Positions 8,136-17,616 of a stretch of DNA of 64,000 bases are shown here, piece after piece (the stretch's first letter is position 1; each line of letters starts with the position of its first letter). The stretch spans positions 1,178,001 to 1,242,000 of the forward strand of contig NZ_JABJRC010000001.1 of NCBI RefSeq assembly GCF_013131805.1, in the 5' to 3' direction. The stretch comes from Kribbella sandramycini. GTDB taxonomy: Bacteria > Actinomycetota > Actinomycetes > Propionibacteriales > Kribbellaceae. The position numbers and the translations under genes are program-made. The notes beneath the pieces were generated by a model. The model was not told where the DNA came from, searched no databases, and saw only the letters and a list, made by a program, of their open reading frames with translations.

Positions 8136-9191
8136 GTGGCTGATCATCGTAGAGTCGACAGTGGGTGGCTGACCGAGCTTGTCGCGGAGGTGTTCGAGGC
8201 CGCGGGGGTTGGTCGGGGCGCGGCGTTGCGGCTGGCTGAAGGGCTGGTCGAGGCTGATGCTCGGGGGACGTCGTCGCACGGGACGCTGTTGGTGCCGATG
8301 TACGTCGAACGCCTTCGTCGTGGGTCGATCAGCACCGCCGAGGGCGCTGAGCTTGTGGTCGACCTCGGCGCCGTTGCGGTTCTGGACGCCGACCATTGCC
8401 TCGGGCAACTGAGTGCCGATCAGGCGATGTCGCTCGCGGTGGCCAAGGCACAGCAGTTCGGCGTTGGTGTGGTCAGCGTCCGGCGGGCTGCGCACTTCGG
8501 GGGTGCCTATCGGTACGTCCAGCAGGCGGCCGCCGCCGGGTGTATCGGGATCGCCGCCGCGAACACCCGCCCGCTGATGCCCGCTCCTGGTGGCGCGGCA
8601 GCGGTGGTGGGGAACAATCCGCTGGCGATCGGCGTCCCGGCTGCTTCGGGCGAGCCGGTTGTTCTGGATATGGCGTTGTCGGCGACATCGCTCGGGCGGA
8701 TTCGGCTGGCAGAGCAGGAGGGCCAGGCGATTCCGCCGACCTGGGCGACTGACCGCGACGGGCGTCCGACGACCAGTGCGGCCGAGGCGGTGGCTGGGTT
8801 GTTGCAGCCGGCCGCTGGTCATAAGGGGTTCGGGCTGGCATTGATGGTTGACGTGCTGACCGGCATCCTGTCCGGCGGTGGATTCGGCGCCGCGGTCAAG
8901 GGCTTGTACGCCGACCTGAGCGTTCCCAACGACTGCGCACACTTCTTTCTCGCCCTCGACGTACGCGCGTTCGGAGCGCCGGAGCAGTTCGCCGAGCGGC
9001 TCGCCGAGCTGTCTCGCCAAGTGCTCGACTCCCCCACCGCGCCCGGCACCGAACGGACGCTGCTTCCCGGGCAACTCGAAGCCGAGCGAGCCGCCGTCTC
9101 GGCGACGCAGGGCATCGAGCTACCCGCAGCTGTCTACGACGCACTGCTCGACACGGCGCAAGCGCTCGGCGTGATCCGGGAGGCATCGTGA
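8136..9191 (+). CDS. malate/L-lactate dehydrogenase (Ldh) family oxidoreductase
   Basis: A 351-residue member of the unusual NAD(P)-dependent malate/lactate/ureidoglycolate dehydrogenase family, not the Rossmann type. Family blocks are ARGTSSHG near residue 45, the AHFG histidine near residue 125, NTRPLMPAPGG, GNNPLAIGVP and HKGFGLALMVDVLTG. GGAGGAGGGG lies directly before the GTG start. It oxidises or reduces a 2-hydroxy/2-oxo acid, or a cyclic imine as in the DpkA subgroup. First gene of a seven-gene operon; GTGA overlap with the SDR that follows. Confidence 0.85.
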   Translation: MADHRRVDSGWLTELVAEVFEAAGVGRGAALRLAEGLVEADARGTSSHGTLLVPMYVERLRRGSISTAEGAELVVDLGAVAVLDADHCLGQLSADQAMSLAVAKAQQFGVGVVSVRRAAHFGGAYRYVQQAAAAGCIGIAAANTRPLMPAPGGAAAVVGNNPLAIGVPAASGEPVVLDMALSATSLGRIRLAEQEGQAIPPTWATDRDGRPTTSAAEAVAGLLQPAAGHKGFGLALMVDVLTGILSGGGFGAAVKGLYADLSVPNDCAHFFLALDVRAFGAPEQFAERLAELSRQVLDSPTAPGTERTLLPGQLEAERAAVSATQGIELPAAVYDALLDTAQALGVIREAS

Positions 9192-9916
9192 AGTCCACCT
9201 TCGACGCGACCGGTGAGGTCGCGGTCATCACCGGCGGCGCCAACGGCATCGGCGCCGCTCTCGCCCGCGCGTACGCCGCAGCCGGCGGCACAGCCGTGGT
9301 CCTGGACGTCGTGCGTTCGGCCGAGCTCGACGGGATCGACCGCGTCGAGCAGCACCAGGTCGACGTCTCCGACCGGGACGCCGTCCACACCGTGATTGCG
9401 GACGTCGTCGCGACCCACGGCCGGATCGACGCGCTGGTCGCGGGCGCCGCCGTCCAGCCGCGCGCCACGGTCGTCGACCTGGCGCAGGCGGACTGGCGGC
9501 ATGCGATCGGCGTCAACCTCGACGGCGTCCTGTGGTGTTGCCAAGCCGTCCTCCCGCACCTGATCGAACGCCGCTCCGGCGCGATCCTCGTATTCGCGTC
9601 CGGGCTCGCGCACGCCGGCCGCGCGGAGGCATCGGCCTACGCCGCCAGCAAGGGCGCGCTGATCCCGTTCGCGAAGTCGCTGGCCGCCGAGGTCGCGCAG
9701 TACCGCATCCGGGTCAACACCGTCTTCCCCGGCGTGATCGACACCCCGCAGTTCCAGGCGGCCAATCCACCCGGCGGCGAGCGCGAGCACTGGGCCGCGA
9801 CCATCGGGATCGGCGTCCCCGAGGACGTCGTCGGCCCGCTCCTGTTCCTGCTGTCCGATGCGGCCACGATGACCGGTTCGACGCTGACCCGCGATCGCGC
9901 CTTCGCGAAGGAGTAG
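9188..9916 (+). CDS. SDR family oxidoreductase
   Basis: A 242-residue classical SDR. TGGANGIGAALARAY near residue 15 binds the dinucleotide; the VVLDVV strand ends in Asp, which favours NAD(H). GAAVQP replaces NNAG. The catalytic set is the serine of ASGLA, then YAASK near residue 150. PGVIDTPQF follows. It overlaps the preceding gene by 4 bp (GTGA) and is 5 bp from the next. It probably oxidises an alcohol or dihydrodiol intermediate of the operon's pathway (inference). Confidence 0.88.
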   Translation: MKSTFDATGEVAVITGGANGIGAALARAYAAAGGTAVVLDVVRSAELDGIDRVEQHQVDVSDRDAVHTVIADVVATHGRIDALVAGAAVQPRATVVDLAQADWRHAIGVNLDGVLWCCQAVLPHLIERRSGAILVFASGLAHAGRAEASAYAASKGALIPFAKSLAAEVAQYRIRVNTVFPGVIDTPQFQAANPPGGEREHWAATIGIGVPEDVVGPLLFLLSDAATMTGSTLTRDRAFAKE

Positions 9917-9921
9917 AGGTC

Positions 9922-11511
9922 ATGGACGACGCAGAACTCCCGATCGCCGTTGTCGGCGCTGGTCCGATCGGTCTGGTCACGGCCCTCGGCCTGGCCCACT
10001 ACGGCGTACCGGTGGTGCTGTTCGAAGAGGACGACCAACTGTCGCTCGACACGAAGGCCGGCACCATCCTCACCCGCACGCTCGAAGTCCTGCACCGGTA
10101 CGGCGCCATCGACGACGTACTCCGCGCCGCGCTCCGCATCGACGAGATCGGCGAGCTCGACCGAGCCACGAACACGTCCACGCTCAGTGTCCGCACCGGC
10201 GATCTGACCGAGGACACCCAGTTCCCCTTCGTGGTGAACATCCCGCAGCACGAGCTCGAACCGGTCCTGCGCGGGGCCCTCGACCGCAAGGCGCCCGGCG
10301 TCCTACGGATGGGCCACCGGCTCACCGGCTTCACCCAGGCCGACGACCACGTCGAGCTCTCCTTCGGCGAGCGCACCGTCAAGGCGCGCTACCTGCTCGC
10401 CTGCGACGGCGGCCGGTCCCAGGTCCGCGAAACGCTGGGCATTTCGGTCGAGGGGCACACCCTCGAAGAGCGCTACATGCTCGTCGACCTCAAGGTCGAC
10501 CTGGACGTCGACAACCCGCGCGACTACCCGTACCTGGCCTACTTCGGCGATCCGGAAGAGTGGATGATCCTCGTCCGCCAGCCGCACTGCTGGCGCTTCC
10601 TCTACCCGCTGCCGGCCGGACGCCCCGAGCCGGACGCCGAGGAGCTGGCTGCGAAGGCCCAGCGGTTCATCGGCACGGTCAGCGGCCTGCAGATCCTCGG
10701 CACGAACGTCTACACCGTGCACCACCGGATCGCCAAGCGCTGGAACGACGGCCGCGTCTTCCTGATGGGCGACGCCGCCCACCTGATCACTCCGATGTGG
10801 GCGCTCGGCCTCAACACCGGGGTGCTGGATGCGTCGAACCTCCCCTGGCGACTGGCCTGGGTCCACCGCGGCTGGGCGGATCCGGCCCTGCTCGACGGCT
10901 ACGAACTCGAACAAGCACCGGTCGCCGTCCAAGGCTCAGGTCAGATGGCCGAGGCCGCCCGCGCCGCCATGGACCGCCGCGAGAGCGGCGTCGCAGCGAT
11001 GACGACCGGTGACTGGGGCAACGCGTTCACCCGCGCGCTGCTCGGCGTCCGGCTGGACGTCGACGGGACGGGCAACTGGTCGATGATCCAGACCGGCGAC
11101 CGTCCCACTCCGGTGACGGCCGGCGACCGCGCCCCGGACCTGCCGCTGTTCGGCCCCCAAGGCCGCGTCCAGCTGCACGACCTCACCGCCGACGCCTTCG
11201 TCGCGCTGTACTTCTCCGACGTACGCCGCCGCCCGGCGATCCCCGCGCAGGACTCACCGGCACTGCGCCGGTACGTCGTCAGTCGCTGGGACGCACCCCA
11301 CGACTCCGGGCTCCGGGACCGAGCACTCTTCGATCCGGGTGAGCGGGTCCTGCGGCGGTTCGGCGTACCGCCCGACACGCTCGTCCTCCTCCGGCCCGAC
11401 GCCCATATCGCGGCGATCGTCCCCTACGACCCGCGCTCGACCGCGGACCCGGCGGCCGAGCTGTACCGATCGATCACCGGACTACCACTTCCCACCCTGG
11501 AGCAGCGATGA
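9922..11511 (+). CDS. FAD-dependent aromatic monooxygenase (PheA/TfdB/UbiH class)
   Basis: A 529-residue class A flavoprotein hydroxylase. GAGPIG at residues 10-15 binds the ADP of FAD, the DG motif is LLACDGGRSQVRETLG near residue 160, and the GD motif is GRVFLMGDAAHLITPMWALGLNTG near residue 280. The last 150 residues form the thioredoxin-like C-terminal domain of phenol-hydroxylase relatives (PDLPLFGPQGRVQLHDL). It hydroxylates an aromatic ring with NAD(P)H and O2; the substrate is unknown. Its stop overlaps the cupin gene's ATG. Confidence 0.88.
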   Translation: MDDAELPIAVVGAGPIGLVTALGLAHYGVPVVLFEEDDQLSLDTKAGTILTRTLEVLHRYGAIDDVLRAALRIDEIGELDRATNTSTLSVRTGDLTEDTQFPFVVNIPQHELEPVLRGALDRKAPGVLRMGHRLTGFTQADDHVELSFGERTVKARYLLACDGGRSQVRETLGISVEGHTLEERYMLVDLKVDLDVDNPRDYPYLAYFGDPEEWMILVRQPHCWRFLYPLPAGRPEPDAEELAAKAQRFIGTVSGLQILGTNVYTVHHRIAKRWNDGRVFLMGDAAHLITPMWALGLNTGVLDASNLPWRLAWVHRGWADPALLDGYELEQAPVAVQGSGQMAEAARAAMDRRESGVAAMTTGDWGNAFTRALLGVRLDVDGTGNWSMIQTGDRPTPVTAGDRAPDLPLFGPQGRVQLHDLTADAFVALYFSDVRRRPAIPAQDSPALRRYVVSRWDAPHDSGLRDRALFDPGERVLRRFGVPPDTLVLLRPDAHIAAIVPYDPRSTADPAAELYRSITGLPLPTLEQR

Positions 11512-11978
11512 AGAACCTGTCCGAACCGGCCGCCTACAGCGGCGTCGCACCCGACCGTTCGCGGGCGGAAACCGTGACCGGCCCGGACGGCGCCACCCTT
11601 TTCCGCTTCCAGGAGATCCTGCTGCACACCCAGGATCTGGACTGGGTCGACAAGACCCTCGAAGGCCTGTCCCACAAGCCCTTGTGGCGCAACGACGACA
11701 CCGGCGCGTCGATCTCCCTCGTCCGCTTCCAGCAGGGCTCGGGCATCCCGTCGCGCCACTCGCACGCCTCGAACCAGTTCATGTTCTGCCTCGCCGGGCG
11801 CTACATCTACACCGCCACCGGCCTCACCCTCGTCAAGGGCTCGTTCTACTGGAACCCGAAGGGCAGCCTGCACGGCCCGACGTACGCCGTCGAGGAGTCG
11901 ATCCTGCTCGAGGTGTACGACGGCCCGCACTACCCGACGCAGCCCGACTGGTACACCTCGACCGAGGACGCCCGATGA
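11508..11978 (+). CDS. cupin-domain protein, possible dioxygenase
   Basis: A 156-residue single cupin. Motif 1 is IPSRHSHASNQFMFCLAGR (two His and a distal residue as metal ligands) and motif 2 is PKGSLHGPT. The layout is like 2,4'-dihydroxyacetophenone dioxygenase and ChrR-type cupins. In this operon it is the best candidate for ring or C-C cleavage after hydroxylation, since no extradiol or intradiol dioxygenase is present. It overlaps its neighbours by 4 bp on both sides. Confidence 0.7.
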   Translation: MKNLSEPAAYSGVAPDRSRAETVTGPDGATLFRFQEILLHTQDLDWVDKTLEGLSHKPLWRNDDTGASISLVRFQQGSGIPSRHSHASNQFMFCLAGRYIYTATGLTLVKGSFYWNPKGSLHGPTYAVEESILLEVYDGPHYPTQPDWYTSTEDAR

Positions 11979-12652
11979 AGGGCGACGTGGTCCACACCGC
12001 GACCGGCGAGCCCGTGGTGCTCGTGGACATCGGCATCACGCGCCTCTACGAGGATCGACAGGTCCGGATCTGGGACGTCTCGCTCGAGCCGGGCGAGTGC
12101 CACCCCTGGCATTTGCACCACAACCCGTACGTCGTCCTCAGCATCAACGGCTCCGACGGCCGGATGGACTGGCTCGACGGCACCGAGCCCCGATTCATCT
12201 CCGAGTACCGCGGCGGCGCTGTCTACCGGCCCGTCTCCCCCGTGCATCGGCTGACGAACATCGGCTCGGCGTTCTACCGCAACCGGCTGATCGAGCTGAA
12301 GGATCTCGGTGAGAACGCCGGCGGCCCGATCGACATCGGCCCAGGTGATCGCAGCGTCCAGGGCCAACCGCCCGGCGACGTCTTGCCCGACGGCCGGGTC
12401 CCGGTCCTGCTCCACAACGACGTGGCGATCTGGACCCTCACCCTCGCCGCAGGCGAAACCCGCGAACTCGACGCCACCCATCAGCCGCACGTGATCGCCT
12501 CGCTGGAGATCGACCCGGACGACGAGACCGGCGGCGTCCACGTCCCCGATGCCAAGCCCTACGTCCTGATCAATCTCACCGACGAGGAACGGACCTGGTT
12601 CGTCGTCGAGCTCAGGTACGACGGCGCCGAACAGAACAGGAGCACCTCATGA
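11975..12652 (+). CDS. bicupin-like hypothetical protein
   Basis: A 225-residue protein with a cupin-like first half (EPGECHPWHLHHNPYVVLSING, three histidines; later SPVHRLTNIGS). A degenerate second half (LHNDVAIWTLTLAAGETRELDATHQPHVIASLEI) keeps one HQPH cluster. Such proteins may be metal-dependent dioxygenases or isomerases. It sits between the single cupin and RidA genes with ATGA overlaps, so it is a fixed part of the pathway operon; the reaction cannot be named. Confidence 0.6.
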   Translation: MKGDVVHTATGEPVVLVDIGITRLYEDRQVRIWDVSLEPGECHPWHLHHNPYVVLSINGSDGRMDWLDGTEPRFISEYRGGAVYRPVSPVHRLTNIGSAFYRNRLIELKDLGENAGGPIDIGPGDRSVQGQPPGDVLPDGRVPVLLHNDVAIWTLTLAAGETRELDATHQPHVIASLEIDPDDETGGVHVPDAKPYVLINLTDEERTWFVVELRYDGAEQNRSTS

Positions 12653-13059
12653 CCGTCCAGACAATCGTCAGCCCCGACCTCGCCGACACCCTCGGCCACT
12701 TCTCGCATGCCTCGGCCGTCGAGGTCCCGGCGACCGCGCGGCTGGTCTTCATCTCCGGGATGACCGCACGGAACGCCGAAGGCGGTATCACCGGGATCGG
12801 CGACATCACCGCGCAGACCCACCAGGTCTGCCAGAACCTGAAAGCGGCAGTCGAAGCAGCCGGCGGCACGCTCGCCGATATCGCCCGGGTCGACGTCTAC
12901 GTCCGCGACATGGCCGATTTCGAGGCTATCCACGCCGTCCGCCGCCAGTACTTCACCGAGCACGCGCCCGCCTCGACGATGGTCGAGATCTCCCGGTTCG
13001 TCCGGCTCGACTATCTGATCGAGATCAACGCGATCGCGGCGATCGGCACGTCGTCGTGA
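12649..13059 (+). CDS. RidA/YjgF family protein
   Basis: A 136-residue Rid protein with the family features VFISGMTARNAEGG, QVCQNLKAAVEAAGGTLADIARVDVYVRDM and PASTMVEISRFVRLDYLIEINAIA. The Arg that binds substrate carboxylates in RidA is replaceable in several subfamilies; here the C-terminal IEINAIA is kept. Rid proteins hydrolyse enamine/imine intermediates, and one branch contains 2-aminomuconate deaminase. Between cupins and an FAH hydrolase it suggests the pathway passes through an amino-substituted or imine intermediate. Confidence 0.88.
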   Translation: MTVQTIVSPDLADTLGHFSHASAVEVPATARLVFISGMTARNAEGGITGIGDITAQTHQVCQNLKAAVEAAGGTLADIARVDVYVRDMADFEAIHAVRRQYFTEHAPASTMVEISRFVRLDYLIEINAIAAIGTSS

Positions 13060-13943
13060 AGCTGGCCGCGGTCGCGGTCGGCGACGACTGGGCGATCGGC
13101 GCCGTCGAACCGGCCGGCGACTCGATCCGGGTCGCCCCGGCCGAGTACGGCACCGTGGACGATGTCGTCCGCGGACTGATCGGCGTCCCGCTGGTCCGGG
13201 AGTGGCTCCGGGACGTCGAACCCCAGCCGCTCAGCTCGGTCGCACTCGGCGCGCCCTTGCAACGATTCAACCGCGACATCCTCTGCACCGGCTGGAACTA
13301 CGTCGACCACTTCTACGAGTCCGCTGGTAAGCGCGAAGGGCAGGATCCGGACGCCCTGCCCGCGCATCCGACGTTCTTCACCAAAGGTCCGGACACCGTC
13401 ATCGGCCCGTACGACCCGATCGCGTACGACGCCGAACTGTCCCGGCAATGGGACTACGAAGCCGAACTGGCGATCGTCATCGGCCGCGACGGGCGGTCGA
13501 TCCCGGCCGAACGCGCGCACCAGCACGTCTTCGGCTATCTGGTCGCCAACGACGTCTCGCAGCGCGACCTGCAGCGAGCGCACGGCGGCCAATGGCTCAA
13601 GGGCAAGAGCATCGACGCGACCATGCCGCTCGGCCCGTGGATCACCACCGCGGACGAGATCCCGGATCCGGCAGGTTTGCGGATCACCTGCGAGGTCAAC
13701 GGCGTCGTCCTCCAGGCCGCCACCGTCGGCCAGATGGCCTTCGACATCCCGCGCCTGATCGAGGAACTCAGCCGCGGTATGACGCTGCGAGCGGGCGACG
13801 TCCTCCTGACCGGAACCCCGAGCGGAATCGGCAACGCCCGTGAGCCGCAGGTCTTCCTCTCCGATGGTGACCAGGTGGTCACCCGGGTCAGCAAACTCGG
13901 CAGCCTGCGAAATCAGGTCTCGCGGACCCGTCTGACCAGCTGA
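13056..13943 (+). CDS. fumarylacetoacetate hydrolase (FAH) family protein
   Basis: A 295-residue protein with a C-terminal FAH domain: LCTGWNYVDHFYE, the metal ligands in WDYEAELAIVIGRDG (E..E) and ANDVSQRDLQ (Asp), then WLKGKSIDATMPLGPWI and LLTGTPSGIG. Relatives hydrolyse fumarylpyruvate or acylpyruvates, or act as 2-oxo-hepta-3-ene-dioate hydratase/decarboxylase. Last gene of the operon, with a GTGA overlap to ridA. It probably performs the final C-C cleavage. Confidence 0.88.
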   Translation: MKLAAVAVGDDWAIGAVEPAGDSIRVAPAEYGTVDDVVRGLIGVPLVREWLRDVEPQPLSSVALGAPLQRFNRDILCTGWNYVDHFYESAGKREGQDPDALPAHPTFFTKGPDTVIGPYDPIAYDAELSRQWDYEAELAIVIGRDGRSIPAERAHQHVFGYLVANDVSQRDLQRAHGGQWLKGKSIDATMPLGPWITTADEIPDPAGLRITCEVNGVVLQAATVGQMAFDIPRLIEELSRGMTLRAGDVLLTGTPSGIGNAREPQVFLSDGDQVVTRVSKLGSLRNQVSRTRLTS

Positions 13944-13984
13944 GACACGCCGAACGGACGCGAATCCGCCCGTATAGTGAGGGA

Positions 13985-14965
13985 ATGAGCGTCCTTGCCT
14001 CTCTCGTCGCCGCGCCGTTGGCGCGGCACGAGGTGGTCGACACCAGCGACGTCGACCTGGCCCGGATCGTCGGCGGCCAGTTGTTCCGGGACCATCAGCT
14101 CATCCCCGGCCACGACCACGCGCAATTCCGGGCTCGGTTGCGCTCGGCAACCGTCGGCGGGACGAAGCTCACCTACGTCGACTACACGGCGGCCGTCCGG
14201 ATCGCCACTGCCGTGCCCAGTGACGGTTTTCTCGTACACATCCCGCTCAGCGGCCGGGCCAGCGTGACCTGTGGCCGCGCCACGGTGCACTCCGATCCCG
14301 CGACTGCGGCGGTCATCGACCCGGCCGACCGCCTGGAGATGACCTGGGCGGGCGGGACGCCGCTGCTGATCGTCGGTCTGGACCGGTCCCGCGTCGAACA
14401 GCACCTGCGGACGACGCTCGGCGGCTCGCTGCGACGGCCGCTGCGCTTCGACCTCGCGATGGACCTCACGACCCCGGCCGCCCAAGCCTGGTTGAGCGTT
14501 CTCGAGCTCCTCGTCCGAGAGGTCTCCCACAGCGCGGATCCGCCGTTCGCCTTGGAGCAGCTGGAAGCCCTCGCTTTCCAGCGATTCCTGCTCGCGCAGC
14601 CCAACACCTACAGCGAGTCGCTGGCCGACGACCGGCCCGCCGCTCCCCAGGCCATCCGCAAAGCCATGAGCCTGATCGAGGACCACGCCGCCGAGCCCTT
14701 GGTCGTCGAGGACGTCGCCGAAGCCGTCGGCCTCGGCGTCCGGGCTCTGCAGGCGGGCTTCCGCCGCCACTCGGACAGCACGCCGATGGGCTACCTGCGG
14801 GAGATCCGGCTCCGCCGCGTCCACGCGGAGCTGCTGGCCGCCGACCCGGCCCACACGAGCGTCACCGCGATCGCCGCGCGCTGGCAGTTCCTGCACCTGG
14901 GGCGTTTCGCCGTCCAGTACCGCGAGCGCTTCGGCGAGCGCCCCTCGGTCACCCTGCATCGGTAA
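13985..14965 (+). CDS. AraC family transcriptional regulator
   Basis: A 326-residue protein. The N-terminal AraC-binding-like domain (residues about 15-190, VHIPLSGRASVTCGR) is followed by a C-terminal double helix-turn-helix (residues about 225-326: AIRKAMSLIEDHAAEP, VEDVAEAVGLGVRALQAGFRRH, PMGYLREIRLRRVHAEL). It is of the type that controls aromatic catabolism (XylS/BenR-like). It follows the operon by 41 bp with GAGGGA before its ATG, so it may regulate the upstream operon. Confidence 0.85.
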   Translation: MSVLASLVAAPLARHEVVDTSDVDLARIVGGQLFRDHQLIPGHDHAQFRARLRSATVGGTKLTYVDYTAAVRIATAVPSDGFLVHIPLSGRASVTCGRATVHSDPATAAVIDPADRLEMTWAGGTPLLIVGLDRSRVEQHLRTTLGGSLRRPLRFDLAMDLTTPAAQAWLSVLELLVREVSHSADPPFALEQLEALAFQRFLLAQPNTYSESLADDRPAAPQAIRKAMSLIEDHAAEPLVVEDVAEAVGLGVRALQAGFRRHSDSTPMGYLREIRLRRVHAELLAADPAHTSVTAIAARWQFLHLGRFAVQYRERFGERPSVTLHR

Positions 14966-15047
14966 CCGGACGGCGCGTACGCCGGACGGATAGCCGCCGC
15001 CGAAGCCGCTGCCTAGGCTCGAGGAGCAGAGGAATCGAGGAGGTGCC

Positions 15048-16172
15048 ATGCCGACACCGGCAGAGTTCCGGCGGAACTTTCCGTCGCTGAACGAACTGAC
15101 CTACCTGGCGTCGTGCAGCCAGGGCGCGCTGTCGGAGACCGTCGCCGCGGCCCTGCAGGAGTATCAGGACAGCCTGTTCGAACACGGCGCCGCCTGGGAG
15201 CGGTGGGAGACCCAGGTCGAGCACTCGCGCCGGCACTTCGCCCGCTCGATCAACGCCGCCGAGCACGAGATCGCCGTCGTCCCGTCGCTGTCGGCGGCGG
15301 CGTACCAGGTCGTTTCGACGCGGGATTGGACGCAGCGGTCCCGCATCGTCAGCACCGACCTGGAGTTCCCCTCGCTGGGGCACGTCTGGCTGGCCCAGGA
15401 GCCCTCCGTCGCGTACGTCGAGGACCGCGCCGGCGTGGTGTACGCCGAGGACTACACCGCGCTGCTCGACGAGAGCTGCGGGCTGGTGTCGATCCCGCTG
15501 GCCTCCTACCGCAACGGCGTCCGGCTGCCCGTCCGGGAGGTGATCGAGCAGGCCCGAACCTTCGGCGTACCGACGTTCGTCGACGCCTACCAGGCGGCCG
15601 GTGTCGAGCCCATCGACGTCCAGGAGCTCGAGTGCGACTTTCTGGCCGCCGGCGCGATGAAATACCTGCTCGGAGTACCCGGGATCGCGTTCCTCTATGT
15701 GCGGGACGGCGTCCTGGACGCGCACGATCCGGTGGCGACCGGCTGGTTCGGCCGGCAGGACCCGTTCGCCTTCGATCCGCGCCGGCTCGACTACCCCGAC
15801 ACCGCACGCCGGTTCGAGAGCGGTACGCCGTCGATCCCGGCCGCCTACGCGGCTGTCGCCGGGCTGCAGCTGCTCGAATCCGTTGACCCGAAGACGGTCC
15901 GCAACCACATCGCCGACCTCGGCCAGTACTGCCACGACGCCCTGACTGCGGATGGCGAGCGCATCGGCTCGCCGGCGGACCGATCGCTCCGCGGCGCCCA
16001 GGTCGCCGTCCGGGACGGCGCTCCCGGCGACCTCGCCAAATACCTGGCCGAACGCGGAATCATCACGAGCCCGCGCGGCGATCTGCTCCGCATCGCCTTC
16101 CACTACTACTCGACCAGCGACGACGTCGAGGCCGTCGTCCGAGCGATCGCCGATTACCGCCGGTCGCGCTGA
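15048..16172 (+). CDS. class V aminotransferase-fold PLP enzyme, kynureninase/cysteine-desulfurase-like
   Basis: A 374-residue fold-type I PLP enzyme. The phosphate-binding region is PSLSAAAYQV, the Asp/Gln that contacts the pyridine ring is in FVDAYQAAGV, and the Schiff-base lysine is in DFLAAGAMKYLLGVPGIAF near residue 205. GWFGRQDPFAFDP and ARRFESGTPSIPAAYAA match the kynureninase-like layout. GAGGAGGTG precedes the ATG. The substrate is not proven; near a PrnB/IDO relative, a kynurenine-type cleavage is a reasonable guess. Confidence 0.75.
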   Translation: MPTPAEFRRNFPSLNELTYLASCSQGALSETVAAALQEYQDSLFEHGAAWERWETQVEHSRRHFARSINAAEHEIAVVPSLSAAAYQVVSTRDWTQRSRIVSTDLEFPSLGHVWLAQEPSVAYVEDRAGVVYAEDYTALLDESCGLVSIPLASYRNGVRLPVREVIEQARTFGVPTFVDAYQAAGVEPIDVQELECDFLAAGAMKYLLGVPGIAFLYVRDGVLDAHDPVATGWFGRQDPFAFDPRRLDYPDTARRFESGTPSIPAAYAAVAGLQLLESVDPKTVRNHIADLGQYCHDALTADGERIGSPADRSLRGAQVAVRDGAPGDLAKYLAERGIITSPRGDLLRIAFHYYSTSDDVEAVVRAIADYRRSR

Positions 16173-16176
16173 AAGA

Positions 16177-17616
16177 TCAGCGGCGTGCGATCGCGGCGAT
16201 CCGCTGCGCGGCCTCCCGGAGCCGATCGGGCGTGTTGGCGGCATACCCGACGACCAGCCCGGGCGGGCCCGGATGCGCGCGATGCCACGACAGCGGCTGG
16301 GTACGGATCCCCGACTCGGCGAGCCGGGTCGCCAGCTCGACGTCATCGGTCGTGTGGTCGGGGCACTCGATCATGACATGCAGCCCCGCCGCGACACCGT
16401 GCACCTTGGCGGCCGGCCACGCGCAGCCCAGCGTCTCGACCAGCGCGTCGCGCCGCTGCCGGTAGCGATCGCGCGTCACCCGGATATGGCGATCCAGCTC
16501 CCCCTTGGCCAGCAGGTCGGCAAGGACGAGCTGCGGCAGCACCGGCGAGCCCAGATCGTTGGCGTACTTGGCCAGGACCAGATCGTCCTGCAGCTCCCAC
16601 GGCGCGATCAGCCAGCCGATCCGCATCCCGGGGGCCATGGTCTTCGAGATACTGCCGGTATGGGCGACGAAGCCCGGAGCCGAAGCCTGCAACGCCGGGA
16701 CCGGCGCCCGGTCGTAGCGGTACTCGGCGTCGTAGTCGTCCTCGATGATCAGGCCGCCCTGCCCGGCCCACTCGAGCAATGCGCCCCGACGCTGCGGCCC
16801 GAGGACGACGCCGGTCGGGAACTGGTGCGCGGGTGTCAGGAGCGCCACCCGTTCGTTGCTCTCTGCAAGTAGTTCGGTCTGCATTCCTTCGCCGTCGACC
16901 GGGATCGGCACCGGAGTCATCCCGCTGTACGCGAGACCCTCCCGGGCTCCGCGCGAGCCGGGGTCCTCGACGGCGATCCGGCTGATCCCCCGGCCGCGCA
17001 GGACCTGGCAGAGCAGCGAGATCGCCTGCGCGACGCCGCCGACAATGATGATGTCCTCGGCATGCGCCCGGACGCCGCGGACCCGGCCGAGCCAGCCGGC
17101 CAGCTCGTTGCGCAGTTCGAGGCTCCCCCGCGGATCGCCGTACGCCAGACTCGCCGCGGTCGCGCTGCCCAGAACGGCACGCTCGGCACGCAGCCACGCC
17201 GCCCGCGGGAAGGCTGACAGGTCCGGCAACCCCGGGGAGAGGTCGATATCGATCTGATGCTCCGAAGCACCGGGAAGCTGCGGCAGAAAGCCGCCGGGAC
17301 CGCGTAGCGAGGGCGTGTCCAGCCGCCGGGGCAGCGTCCGCAGCGCGCTCGTCACCACCGTGCCGTGATTGGTCCGGGCCCGGGCCAAGCCCTCCTCGGC
17401 CAGCCGCCGGTAGGCCTCGACCACGACGCCACGCGAAACCCGAAGCTCCCCGGCCAGAACCCGCGTGGGCGGCAGCAGCGTGCCGTCGCTCAGTCGGCCG
17501 TCGCCGATCGCCGAACGCAAGGCCGCGACCAGCCAGTCGGTCAGCCCTTTGGCCGGCGCCGTTTCGGGGCGCAGCTGAAGAAAGTCTGCTCCAGGGACTC
17601 TGGGGTTTCCGGCCAC
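16177..17616 (-). CDS. MocR/GabR family regulator (GntR HTH fused to aminotransferase)
   Basis: A 479-residue protein. Residues about 15-85 form a GntR winged helix (GLTDWLVAALRSAI, LPPTRVLAGELRVSRGVVVEAYRRLAEEGL). Residues about 120-479 form an aminotransferase-like domain with the PLP lysine in GSISKTMAPGMRIGWL. I chose GTG 17616, matching the family's usual N-terminus. It overlaps the PrnB-like gene by 76 bp on the same strand, so they form one operon. MocR proteins sense PLP adducts of amines or amino acids. Confidence 0.87.
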   Translation of the reverse strand: MAGNPRVPGADFLQLRPETAPAKGLTDWLVAALRSAIGDGRLSDGTLLPPTRVLAGELRVSRGVVVEAYRRLAEEGLARARTNHGTVVTSALRTLPRRLDTPSLRGPGGFLPQLPGASEHQIDIDLSPGLPDLSAFPRAAWLRAERAVLGSATAASLAYGDPRGSLELRNELAGWLGRVRGVRAHAEDIIIVGGVAQAISLLCQVLRGRGISRIAVEDPGSRGAREGLAYSGMTPVPIPVDGEGMQTELLAESNERVALLTPAHQFPTGVVLGPQRRGALLEWAGQGGLIIEDDYDAEYRYDRAPVPALQASAPGFVAHTGSISKTMAPGMRIGWLIAPWELQDDLVLAKYANDLGSPVLPQLVLADLLAKGELDRHIRVTRDRYRQRRDALVETLGCAWPAAKVHGVAAGLHVMIECPDHTTDDVELATRLAESGIRTQPLSWHRAHPGPPGLVVGYAANTPDRLREAAQRIAAIARR